A stretch of 37,279 nucleotides of DNA from Candidatus Binatia bacterium. GTDB lineage: Bacteria; Desulfobacterota; Binatia; Bin18. The notes beneath the pieces were generated by a model, which did no database searches, was not told the DNA's origin, and worked only from the letters and a program-made list of their open reading frames with translations. The stretch covers positions 1 through 37,279 of the forward strand of contig JAJDZM010000002.1 in assembly GCA_022824615.1 (NCBI GenBank), written 5' to 3'. How positions within the stretch are numbered: position 1 is the first letter of the stretch; every line of letters begins with the position of its first letter. The position numbers and the translations under genes are program-made. This document shows positions 30,410 to 37,279 of this stretch, piece after piece.

Positions 30410-31189
30410 ATGAGCTATTCCAATCTTATTACCCCTGAGCGCTTTGACGCGGTGCTGTTCGACCTGGACGGCGTGCTGACGGCAACGGCGAAAATTCATG
30501 CTGCCTGTTGGAAGCGGATGTTTGACCGCTTTCTGCATCAGTACGCGAAAATTCACAATCTCTCCTTTCAGCCTTTTGACCTTCAGACCGATTACAATCT
30601 GTATGTCGACGGGAAAGCTCTGGACGACGGCGTGCGAAGCTTTCTCGAATCACGCCACATCGAGTTGCCGGAAGGAAGTCCGACCGCGCCTCCCGATTGG
30701 GAGACGGTTCACGGCTTGGGCAACCAGAAAGACAGCCTGGTCAATCGGGTCATTGCCTCGGATGGGGTAGAGGCCTTCCCTGGCAGTACGGCCTTTGCCA
30801 CCCATGTCCGGCAACTGGGGCTGAAAACCGCGGTCGTCACCCCCAGCGCGAACTGTCAACTCGTGCTCAAGTCGGCTGGGATTACACACCTCTTTGATCT
30901 TCGGGTTGATAGAGAGGTCGCCGCCCAGGAACAGTTGGCCGGCAAACCCGCCCCGGATATGTTTTTGGCGGCAGCGGACAAGCTGAAGGTGCTGCCGGTC
31001 CGGGCCGTGGTGATTGAGGACGCCATCTCAGGCGTGCAGTCGGGCCGCGCCGGAAATTTCGGTCTGGTGGTTGGTGTCGACCGTCGCGGTCACGGCGACT
31101 TACTCAAAGCCAACGGGGCCGACATTGTTGTGAAGGACGTGGGCGACCTGCTCAGTCCTGCGGCGCGCAACTCATCCCGGTACTCCTGA
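30410..31189 (+). CDS. HAD-superfamily hydrolase, beta-phosphoglucomutase-like
   Basis: This 259-residue protein has all four HAD motifs: D-L-D-G-V with Asp18 and Asp20, V-V-T-P-S-A-N, the lysine in A-G-K-P-A-P-D, and V-I-E-D-A-I-S-G-V-Q-S-G. The D-L-D-G-V-L-T start and large helical cap fit the beta-phosphoglucomutase subgroup, which moves phosphate on glucose. A general sugar phosphatase role is also possible. There is no sugar-phosphorylase gene nearby to support the mutase. The best ribosome-like AGGAG lies 17 bases before the ATG, which is odd. Its last 38 bases overlap the end of the convergent phosphoesterase gene. Confidence 0.88.
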   Translation: MSYSNLITPERFDAVLFDLDGVLTATAKIHAACWKRMFDRFLHQYAKIHNLSFQPFDLQTDYNLYVDGKALDDGVRSFLESRHIELPEGSPTAPPDWETVHGLGNQKDSLVNRVIASDGVEAFPGSTAFATHVRQLGLKTAVVTPSANCQLVLKSAGITHLFDLRVDREVAAQEQLAGKPAPDMFLAAADKLKVLPVRAVVIEDAISGVQSGRAGNFGLVVGVDRRGHGDLLKANGADIVVKDVGDLLSPAARNSSRYS

Positions 31190-32402
31190 AGCGGCACGGT
31201 CGAGGCAGCCCTGCGGTATCGCGTGGCGTGATCGTCCAGCCCTCCTCCCCCCGCTCCAGCGTCACATAGCCAAAGCCCGTCAGCGTTTCTGCCTGTGAGA
31301 CCGTTCGGTCGGCTATGTCGAGGCCGACCAACTCGGTTGCCAGCGGCGGGTCGAGCAGTGCTCCGCCATTCCCGACTACGAACTGATGCGGCTTTCCCTG
31401 CACAAAGGCCAGCAACTCGGTCGTGTGGAGATGGCCCGACAGGACCAACTCGATGCCGTCGGGCAATCCCTGCCGGACTGCGGCCTGAAGGGTCGGGTTG
31501 GTTCGGAAGAGCATCTCCCTGCCCTGCACCTGTCCCCGCGTGCCGAAGGCCCAGAAGGGCTTGTGAGACAGCAGCCAGACCGGACGGTTTTCAGCCAATG
31601 TCGCCAACTGTGTGGCGAAGTAGGTGACGGTCTCGGGCGCCGTCCTCAGGTCGTGCGCTGTCGTGGTATCCATCACAAACAGCGTGCGCTCCCCGATTGG
31701 CACGGTATAGGGCGCAGTCTGGTCGGTACATTCCTGGGCTAAGGGCCGGGGATCAAGCAGACGAAACCAGGCGTTACCCGTTCGCTGACACTCCTCGTGA
31801 TTCCCCCGGACAAATATCCACGGCGCCGCCTGCAGTAAGGGCTCAGCCGGTGCGAAGAAGTCGGCCTGAGCGGCCGCCCAGGTATCTCCCCACGGACTGC
31901 CGGCACAGACCGCGTTGCCGGTCGGACAGGGCGAATCCCGATAAAAATAATCCCCCACATGGAGCACCAGGTCTGGATTCCAGGCCGCAGCACTCCGGGC
32001 GATTCGGGCAAAGGGCCAGGCATTCGGATCGTGACACGCCTGGACCAGGGTGTTTTTCATCCGGCAGCCAGTGTCACCCAGGATGACGATCCTTTCTGGA
32101 GCGTGCGATAAAAGAGGCAGTTGTCGGCCATCCAGTGTGACGCTGACAGCATCGGGCGGCAACACGGCCTCGCAGACCAGGATAGGAAAGTCCGGTCGGG
32201 CAGGACGCGCGCGCACGTGTAACGGGAAACGTTCAGCATTCACCTGTAACGCCGGACAGGCCGTCGCGGTTGATACGACTCGTACAATTGTCTGGCCGCC
32301 CGGCCCAAGGGCAGTCCAGGCCAGGGGAAGGGCCGCTCTCACGGAGACACCCAAGAGATGCAGCACACCGGAGATCAGCAGAATACACCGCAAGCAAGAC
32401 AT
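31152..32402 (-). CDS. Secreted metallophosphoesterase (purple acid phosphatase-like)
   Basis: This 416-residue protein starts with a signal peptide of about 23 residues. It then shows the calcineurin-type metal motifs in order: I-L-G-D-T-G, H-V-G-D-Y-F-Y, R-G-N-H-E-E, L-S-H-K-P-F and S-G-H-L-H-T-T-E. A beta-rich domain of about 80 residues precedes them, as in purple acid phosphatases. G-D-Y-F-Y includes the Tyr that, in that group, binds iron. The likely role is phosphate release from organic phosphates outside the cytoplasm. No ribosome site is evident before ATG 32402. The 32428 peptidase gene lies 25 bases upstream on the same strand, so both may be one operon. Confidence 0.9.
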   Translation of the reverse strand: MSCLRCILLISGVLHLLGVSVRAALPLAWTALGPGGQTIVRVVSTATACPALQVNAERFPLHVRARPARPDFPILVCEAVLPPDAVSVTLDGRQLPLLSHAPERIVILGDTGCRMKNTLVQACHDPNAWPFARIARSAAAWNPDLVLHVGDYFYRDSPCPTGNAVCAGSPWGDTWAAAQADFFAPAEPLLQAAPWIFVRGNHEECQRTGNAWFRLLDPRPLAQECTDQTAPYTVPIGERTLFVMDTTTAHDLRTAPETVTYFATQLATLAENRPVWLLSHKPFWAFGTRGQVQGREMLFRTNPTLQAAVRQGLPDGIELVLSGHLHTTELLAFVQGKPHQFVVGNGGALLDPPLATELVGLDIADRTVSQAETLTGFGYVTLERGEEGWTITPRDTAGLPRPCRFRSTGMSCAPQD

Positions 32403-32427
32403 CGTGCAGGAAGTTTCCGTTCCAGGC

Positions 32428-35397
32428 TCATTCCCGTGACGCGGGTGTAATCGTCAATTCGACCCGCTGCCCGTTACGCAGGACTGTCATCCCGACCGGC
32501 TCGTCGACTTTGAGACTTCCGAGAACAAAGGTGTAGTCATAGATATTCTCAACCGCCTTCCCGGCCAGCTCACGCACCACATCCCCGGCCTGCACCCCAG
32601 CCCGGTCGGCCGGGCCACCGTTTGCCACCCCGGAGAGCTTGACCCCGGTGATGTTGCCCTGAGCATAGTCGGGAATCGTACCCAGATAGGCCCGCAGGCG
32701 GCCACGGCTGCCGAGGTGGCGAGGCTTTTCGATGCGGATATAGTCCGGTGCCTGCTCGGTACTCGCCAACGAGCGTGTCAGGCCAGTCATCAGCCGGGTA
32801 ATTTGTGTGAGCCCGGCATAGTTGAGCTTTTCCACGGTATCGCGCGGCGAGTGGTATTCCGCATGTCCACCGGTAAACGCGTTCAGAACGGGAACGCCCT
32901 TGAGATAGAACGCAGTCGCATCGGTTGGCAGATAACTGTCGTTCTGGAGCGTGATGGGCAGACCGATGGGCGCGTTGTGTTGCTCAATTTCCTCGGGCCA
33001 GACCGAACTTGAGCTCACGCCCTGCAGCACCAGGGCGGTATCAAGGCGACCGACCATGTCCAGATTGAGATAGGCGGCAATGGCAGGGGCGAGTGTCTGC
33101 CGTTCTGTCTGGCCGAAGGTCCTGGCGAAGTGGCTCGACCCCAGAAGACCCAGTTCTTCGCCCGACCACAAAGCAAATACAATATCGCGCTTCAGAGCCC
33201 CTTCGCCTGCGGCTTGTTGTGCGGCAAGCGTTTTGGCAATGCCCAGAACGGCCGCCACGCCGGAGGCATTGTCGTCGGCTCCGAAATGGATGCCGCCCTT
33301 TTCATCCTCGCGGGCCAGCGACCCGTTCCCCAGACCCGTGCCCAGATGGTCGATATGCGCCCCAACCATAACGATACCCGCGTCCGCTGCACCCTCAGGC
33401 ACGCGTAACCGTGCCAGGACGTTGCGGCCCTGGCGTTTCTCCTGCCGAATATCGATCGTCGCTCCGAGCGTCAGACCGTCGAGGCTGAAGCCGGGTATGA
33501 GTTGTCCGGTATCTAAGGTCTCTTGAACCTCTTCCAGTGACTGGTCCGCCTGCCGGAACCAAGCTTCGGCCAGCGCGTCAGTCACGGACACCGCTCCGAT
33601 GCTGCTGCCTGCCAAAGAGGCGTCAAAGCCGAGGGGAACCAACTGTGCCTTAACCGTGGTGTTCGGCCCGCTCGCAACGATGAGTCCACGTGCTCCCCGG
33701 TCGCGGGCAAGCATGGCTTTATAGCGCAGGCTGGCGTAGCGATTGAGATGCTGGCGATAGGCGGCGGCTATGTCTTCGGGCAGATAGCGCAACACCAAAA
33801 CCCATTGGTCTTGCACATCCAGATGGGCATAGGAGTCATATTCCGGGTGCTCATCGACCGCCGGAGCGACAATGCCATAGCCGGCAAAGACCACGCTGGC
33901 AGGCTCGAAGTCGCCCACCTGCGAGAAGGTCAACGGACGCCAGTCTGTATCAACGACATACGCCCGAGCCTGATCTGACAGGGACTCGGACTGTTGTTCT
34001 AATACATTTTTCGGACCAAGGGAGACGCCGGCGGTGAACTCGAAAGACTGAAAAAACGTGCCGTTATCGCCCGCCGGTTCGAGCCCGCTTTTTTCCAGTA
34101 TCGCGGCGGCGTACTCCGTTGCCAGCCTTTCGCCGTCCGTTCCCGTGAGCCGGCCGGCCATGCGCTCGGAGGCGAGTTCGGCAACGCTCTGGCGCAACTC
34201 ACACGTTCGCGCCTCGTGCGTTCGGAGGGAGGCCGCGTCAGTGGAGTCGAGCCCCAACAGGCAGCGGGCCGCGGTATCGTCCCAGTCGGCAAAAAAGAGC
34301 TGCGCCTTTTTATCCACGGTCCGGCTGCTGGTCCACGACAGATGCTTTCCGTCCGGAGTGAACACCGGCAGGCCGTCAAAGCCATCGGTATAGGTGACCC
34401 GCACGGGTTCGGCCTGCCCTTCAGTGTCCACGATATACAGCTCAAAATTCCCAAAACCGTGGCGGTTGGTCGTGAAGGCCAGATAGTCGCCGGAGGGATG
34501 AAAATAGGGTGCCCAGGACATCGCTCCCAGTTTCGTCACCTGCTTCTGAGCTGTCCCATCGACGCGCATGGTCCAGACCTCGGCCTGTGTGCCGTCGAGA
34601 GAAAACCGACGCCAGACCAGCCGTTCGCCATCCGGACTGAAAAATGGCCCGCCATCATAGCCCGGCGAGGTCGTCAGCCGACGCACGTCCGACCCATCCG
34701 CCCGCATGGTGTAGATGTCCATCTGCGCTGACGGGTCTTGCTGAAAGCGTTCCTTCTCCTCGGTCGACAGGGTTGCCGCATAGGCGTGGCGATTTGAGGC
34801 AAAGGCGATAAACTCGCCGTTCGGAGACCAGGAGCCCTCGGCGTCGTAGCCCCTTGCCCCGGTCAGCTTTCGTAGCTCGCCTCCGTCGAGCCTTACTTCA
34901 AAAAGGTCGTACTGCTCATCAAAGTCCCACTCGTAACGTCGCTGGGTACCTGCCCGCCGTTCTTCCAGCTCTGCCTGTCGCTTCTTTTCGGCGTCCGGGT
35001 CTTCATGCGTTGAGGCAAACAGGACTTTGTCTTGTGAGGGATGGAACCAGGCACACGTCGTCTTACCGATTCCGGGCGAGACCCGACGGGTCTCGCCGGT
35101 GAGGCGATTCATGACATAAATCTGAAAAAACGGATTGTCGGGTTCACGTTCACTCTGAAAGATGAGTTGCGAGCCATCCGGGCTGAAATAGCCCTCGCCG
35201 GCACGCCTGCCGGCAAAGGTCAGTTGTCGGGTATTGCGTACGAGCTGGGCTTCGCGCCAGGTCTCTGGAACGGCAGATTGCGTGGCGGTCGTACCTGCGT
35301 GTGGATGTTGGTTATCTTGCCGAGTCGGGTCGGCGAGGAGCGGTGCAGTGAAAAGGCCCATAACCAGGGCGGCGTACAGAGGGGTAGCAAACTTCAT
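32428..35397 (-). CDS. Secreted TolB-propeller / PA / M28 aminopeptidase / PDZ protein
   Basis: This is a protein of 989 residues from ATG 35397, with a signal peptide ending near L-L-A. Residues 40-380 carry repeated F-S-P-D-G and W-S-P-N-G units typical of a TolB/WD40-like beta-propeller. A PA-like lid follows (G-Y-G-I-V-A-P). The M28 zinc peptidase comes next, with G-A-H-I-D-H-L-G, G-A-D-D-N-A-S-G, G-E-E-L-G-L-L-G, N-L-D-M-V-G and E-Y-H-S-P-R-D, a full ligand set. A PDZ domain closes the protein (G-G-P-A-D-R-A-G-V-Q-A-G-D). It should cut N-terminal residues off peptides in the periplasm or outside. No clear ribosome site precedes the ATG; an upstream GTG or ATG would spoil the signal peptide. 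Confidence 0.92.
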   Translation of the reverse strand: MKFATPLYAALVMGLFTAPLLADPTRQDNQHPHAGTTATQSAVPETWREAQLVRNTRQLTFAGRRAGEGYFSPDGSQLIFQSEREPDNPFFQIYVMNRLTGETRRVSPGIGKTTCAWFHPSQDKVLFASTHEDPDAEKKRQAELEERRAGTQRRYEWDFDEQYDLFEVRLDGGELRKLTGARGYDAEGSWSPNGEFIAFASNRHAYAATLSTEEKERFQQDPSAQMDIYTMRADGSDVRRLTTSPGYDGGPFFSPDGERLVWRRFSLDGTQAEVWTMRVDGTAQKQVTKLGAMSWAPYFHPSGDYLAFTTNRHGFGNFELYIVDTEGQAEPVRVTYTDGFDGLPVFTPDGKHLSWTSSRTVDKKAQLFFADWDDTAARCLLGLDSTDAASLRTHEARTCELRQSVAELASERMAGRLTGTDGERLATEYAAAILEKSGLEPAGDNGTFFQSFEFTAGVSLGPKNVLEQQSESLSDQARAYVVDTDWRPLTFSQVGDFEPASVVFAGYGIVAPAVDEHPEYDSYAHLDVQDQWVLVLRYLPEDIAAAYRQHLNRYASLRYKAMLARDRGARGLIVASGPNTTVKAQLVPLGFDASLAGSSIGAVSVTDALAEAWFRQADQSLEEVQETLDTGQLIPGFSLDGLTLGATIDIRQEKRQGRNVLARLRVPEGAADAGIVMVGAHIDHLGTGLGNGSLAREDEKGGIHFGADDNASGVAAVLGIAKTLAAQQAAGEGALKRDIVFALWSGEELGLLGSSHFARTFGQTERQTLAPAIAAYLNLDMVGRLDTALVLQGVSSSSVWPEEIEQHNAPIGLPITLQNDSYLPTDATAFYLKGVPVLNAFTGGHAEYHSPRDTVEKLNYAGLTQITRLMTGLTRSLASTEQAPDYIRIEKPRHLGSRGRLRAYLGTIPDYAQGNITGVKLSGVANGGPADRAGVQAGDVVRELAGKAVENIYDYTFVLGSLKVDEPVGMTVLRNGQRVELTITPASRE

Positions 35398-35518
35398 GGT
35401 CGGGCATGATATGCCAGCCGGGGCCGGTCCGCCACGGCGGTCGGTATCACATTGACCGGACCCGCGCCAAAGCGGTACAAACACGGTAGGCACGGCATGA
35501 GAGAAGGAGGTCCTAAAG

Positions 35519-35737
35519 ATGCCAGATACCGAAGAGTATGAGGGCTTTTATATTGAGCCGCGCTCGAAACAACTCGATGGCGGCGCTTGGAAACCGGTGG
35601 CCCGGGTCTTTCGGCTGATCGATGGGGTGGTCGATGAGTTTTATCCGCTCCGGGGAACCGAGCAGACCTTTACCAGCCAGGAGGAAGCTGACGGTTATGC
35701 CCTTCAGACCGGCAAAGATTGGGTGGACCGCAATTAG
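35519..35737 (+). CDS. Small hypothetical protein, DUF6566/HlyU-like
   Basis: This 72-residue soluble protein has E-G-F-Y-I-E-P near the N-terminus, then A-W-K-P-V-A-R-V-F-R, P-L-R-G-T-E-Q-T-F-T-S-Q-E-E-A-D and a final G-K-D-W-V-D. This looks like the small beta-beta-alpha fold of DUF6566-type proteins. The ATG follows AAGGAGG with eight bases of spacing, a strong site. It is divergent from the large peptidase gene and lies before the NIPSNAP-like gene on the same strand, 106 bases apart. The function is unknown. Confidence 0.7.
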   Translation: MPDTEEYEGFYIEPRSKQLDGGAWKPVARVFRLIDGVVDEFYPLRGTEQTFTSQEEADGYALQTGKDWVDRN

Positions 35738-35801
35738 CTCGATTTGGTAAGTCACAGGAGGCGGCCAGATGGATCGGGGCCGATTGTACCAACACCGATA
35801 T

Positions 35802-35829
35802 TATTAACCCCTAATCTATTAACCCCTAA
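35802..35829. repeat. Tandem direct repeat upstream of the NIPSNAP-like gene
   Basis: TATTAACCCCTAA occurs at 35802-35814 and again at 35817-35829, a period of 15 bases. It ends six bases before the AAAGGAGG ribosome region, so it could be a regulatory site or a chance duplication. Confidence 0.45.
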
Positions 35830-35843
35830 CCAAAGGAGGCAGT

Positions 35844-36146
35844 ATGGCGTACGTATTTGCACACATCAAACTTCGGGCGGGCAAGGTCCAGAAATTCACG
35901 GAAATGCTGAGCTCGCTGGCGCCGCAGTTGGAAAAACATGGCGGCTGGAAGCTCCAGGGGAGTTATTTCAACGTCATCGGTCGTTTGAACACCGTCGTTG
36001 ACGTGTGGGAGGTCCCGGATGCCAACTCGGTCCAGACAACCCTGGAAATCGCGTCTCAGGACCCCGAGTTCCAGAAATGGGTCCCGGTGATTGAAGAGTG
36101 TGTTGAGGATGAAACCTTGCAGGTCATGACGAAATTGCCCGTGTAG
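35844..36146 (+). CDS. NIPSNAP / Dabb-like alpha+beta barrel protein
   Basis: This 100-residue protein has the small ferredoxin-like barrel pattern of NIPSNAP and stress-response Dabb proteins: M-A-Y-V-F-A-H-I-K-L-R-A-G-K, then a helix F-T-E-M-L-S-S-L-A-P, W-K-L-Q-G-S-Y-F-N-V-I-G-R-L-N, and V-V-D-V-W-E-V-P-D. Proteins of this fold are often monooxygenases or binding proteins and form dimers. The activity here is unknown. The ATG follows AAAGGAGGCAGT, a strong site. It converges on the SdhB gene with a hairpin between. Confidence 0.75.
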   Translation: MAYVFAHIKLRAGKVQKFTEMLSSLAPQLEKHGGWKLQGSYFNVIGRLNTVVDVWEVPDANSVQTTLEIASQDPEFQKWVPVIEECVEDETLQVMTKLPV

Positions 36147-36160
36147 AGGACTCAGCCTGG

Positions 36161-36182
36161 CCCTCTCCCGCAAGGGAGAGGG
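36161..36182. terminator. Hairpin with GCAA loop between convergent genes
   Basis: CCCTCTCCC at 36161-36169 pairs perfectly with GGGAGAGGG at 36174-36182 around GCAA, a GNRA-type loop. It could end transcripts from both sides, although no T-run follows. The stem equals that at 7714-7734, so it is also a dispersed repeat. Confidence 0.6.
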
Positions 36183-36206
36183 CATGTCTTGATCGCCAAC
36201 CCGGCT

Positions 36207-36953
36207 TTACTTTCCCGTCAGCTTGTTCATCAGCCACACGACCGGATCGTAGTAGGCGTCAACGACCCGCTCCTTCAGCGGAATGATCGCGTTGTCGGTG
36301 ATGTGAATGCCCTCGGGACAGACTTCGGTACAACACTTGGTGATATTGCAATAGCCCAGACCGGCATCACTCTTCAGGAATTCCCGGCGGTCCTCCTCGT
36401 CGAGCGGATGCATTTCCAGGGAAGCGAGGCGCACAAACGAACGTGGCCCGGCAAACTCGGGCTTGTTGTCTTCGTGGTCGCGGATGACGTGGCACACGTC
36501 CTGGCAGAGGAAGCATTCAATGCATTTGTGGAATTCCTGTACTCGGTCCACGTCGTCCTGATACATCCGGCGCGTGCCGTCCGCTTCTTTGGCTTTCAGC
36601 TTGAGAGCGGGAATGCTTTTGGCCTTCTCATAGTTGAAAGACACGTCGGTCACCAGGTCGCGCAGCAACGGAAAGGTCTGAATCGGCGAGACCGTAATGG
36701 TTTCGCCCGGTTCAAAGAGATTCATCCGTGTCATGCACATCAACCGGGGCTTACCGTTGATCTCGGCGCTGCACGAACCGCACTTGCCGGCTTTGCAGTT
36801 CCAGCGGACCGCCAGGTCGGGCGCTTGCGTGGCCTGGATGGTGTGTATCACATCCAGAACAACCATCCCTTCCTGCGCCTCGACCCGATAGTCCTTGAAC
36901 TCCCCCCCTGAGATGTCGCCGCGCCAGACGCGCATGGTAAATTCACTGGCCAT
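36207..36953 (-). CDS. sdhB: Succinate dehydrogenase / fumarate reductase iron-sulfur subunit
   Basis: This 248-residue protein is the electron-relay subunit of complex II. The 2Fe-2S cluster site is C-K-A-G-K-C-G-S-C with a later L-M-C-M; the 4Fe-4S site is C-I-E-C-F-L-C-Q-D-V-C; the 3Fe-4S site is C-N-I-T-K-C-C-T-E-V-C-P. All are in normal order. It passes electrons from SdhA's FAD to quinone, at the inner membrane. The start ATG overlaps the stop of the SdhA gene (TAATG), so the two are translationally coupled. Some features, such as the long 2Fe-2S spacing, also fit the fumarate reductase type. Confidence 0.95.
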   Translation of the reverse strand: MASEFTMRVWRGDISGGEFKDYRVEAQEGMVVLDVIHTIQATQAPDLAVRWNCKAGKCGSCSAEINGKPRLMCMTRMNLFEPGETITVSPIQTFPLLRDLVTDVSFNYEKAKSIPALKLKAKEADGTRRMYQDDVDRVQEFHKCIECFLCQDVCHVIRDHEDNKPEFAGPRSFVRLASLEMHPLDEEDRREFLKSDAGLGYCNITKCCTEVCPEGIHITDNAIIPLKERVVDAYYDPVVWLMNKLTGK

Positions 36954-37279
36954 TATTTGCTCTCCTCAAATAGTTCCTTGAGATCGTCGGGCATCTCAGG
37001 CAAGGGCTCTTCGGACAGGCTGAATTCTCCGTCTTTGCGCCGCAGCACGAGGTTGATCTTGCCGTATTTGTCCGGGTCGGGTCCTGGATGATCTTCCCGG
37101 GTATGGCCACCCCGGCTCTCTTTGCGCTCCAGCGCACCCATGGTTGTGGCCTCGGCGGTCGTCAGCAGGGACTGCAGATCGAGCGCCAGATTCCAGCCCG
37201 GATTATACTGGCGGTGACCCTCGACTGTGACCCTGGCCAGCCGCTCTTTCAGACTGGCGATCTCGGTTTGCGCCTTTTT
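36953..37279 (-). CDS. sdhA: Succinate dehydrogenase / fumarate reductase flavoprotein subunit (C-terminal part)
   Basis: The frame is open to the right edge and reads Y-N-P-G-W-N-L-A-L-D-L-Q-S-L-L-T-T-A-E-A, followed by L-E-R-K-E-S-R-G-G-H-T-R-E-D-H-P and G-K-I-N-L-V-L-R-R-K. This is the helical and C-terminal part of SdhA/FrdA; R-x-E-S-R-G-G-H is a hallmark of the family. The FAD-binding part is outside the window. The subunit oxidises succinate to fumarate with a covalent FAD. Its TAA stop shares a base with the SdhB start. About 108 codons are seen. Confidence 0.93.
   Translation of the reverse strand, partial: KKAQTEIASLKERLARVTVEGHRQYNPGWNLALDLQSLLTTAEATTMGALERKESRGGHTREDHPGPDPDKYGKINLVLRRKDGEFSLSEEPLPEMPDDLKELFEESK

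Overview
The window is a GC-rich stretch of bacterial chromosome, densely coded on both strands. No rRNA, tRNA, CRISPR array or intact transposase was seen. Paired FMN-dependent luciferase-type oxidoreductases, an aromatic-ring-cleavage cluster, two-subunit acyl-CoA dehydrogenases, DUF29 and Uma2 proteins, and many short palindromic repeats between genes suggest an uncultured Gram-negative heterotroph of the Tectomicrobia/Binatia or deltaproteobacterial kind. That placement is an inference and weak.

Layout. (1) 1-1158, minus: two membrane-anchored or exported proteins sharing a C-P-x-L-x8-C motif. (2) 1260-13462: a catabolic region. Minus-strand genes encode a GFA-type zinc protein, an LLM flavin oxidoreductase, an alpha/beta hydrolase, an ACMSD-like amidohydrolase and an extradiol (VOC) dioxygenase. 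Plus-strand genes encode a MetE-core zinc protein, both subunits of a hydroquinone 1,2-dioxygenase, a second LLM oxidoreductase and an FAD monooxygenase. A minus-strand pair of acyl-CoA dehydrogenase subunits closes the region. Together these could hydroxylate, cleave and beta-oxidise an aromatic compound via a hydroquinone-type intermediate. (3) 13754-14620: NADH pyrophosphatase NudC. (4) 14758-21366: a defence-like island. It holds an N6-adenine methylase with a possible nuclease-like N-terminus, facing a minus-strand block of DUF5131 three-Cys protein, its partner TcmP, two DUF488 proteins and an unknown 133-residue protein. REP-like palindromes sit in the gaps of the island. This is the best candidate for an undescribed system. 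(5) 21519-25051: vapBC debris, a small membrane protein, a methyltransferase, a Uma2 nuclease-fold protein, DUF29 and an HSL-type esterase. (6) 25165-29506: a ParA ATPase convergent with and overlapping a CYTH/CHAD protein, then a family A DNA polymerase. (7) 29573-35397: a secreted protein with an out-of-frame Cys-rich tail, a HAD phosphatase/mutase, a secreted metallophosphoesterase and a large secreted beta-propeller/M28/PDZ peptidase. (8) 35519-37279: two small proteins, then the SdhB and truncated SdhA subunits of complex II.

Two themes stand out. One is gene decay by internal deletion: a retropepsin-like gene at 5974, vapBC at 21519, and the Cys-rich tail at 29573. The other is several distinct families of dispersed palindromes in the intergenic gaps. 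All family names come from motifs read by eye; no database search was run.
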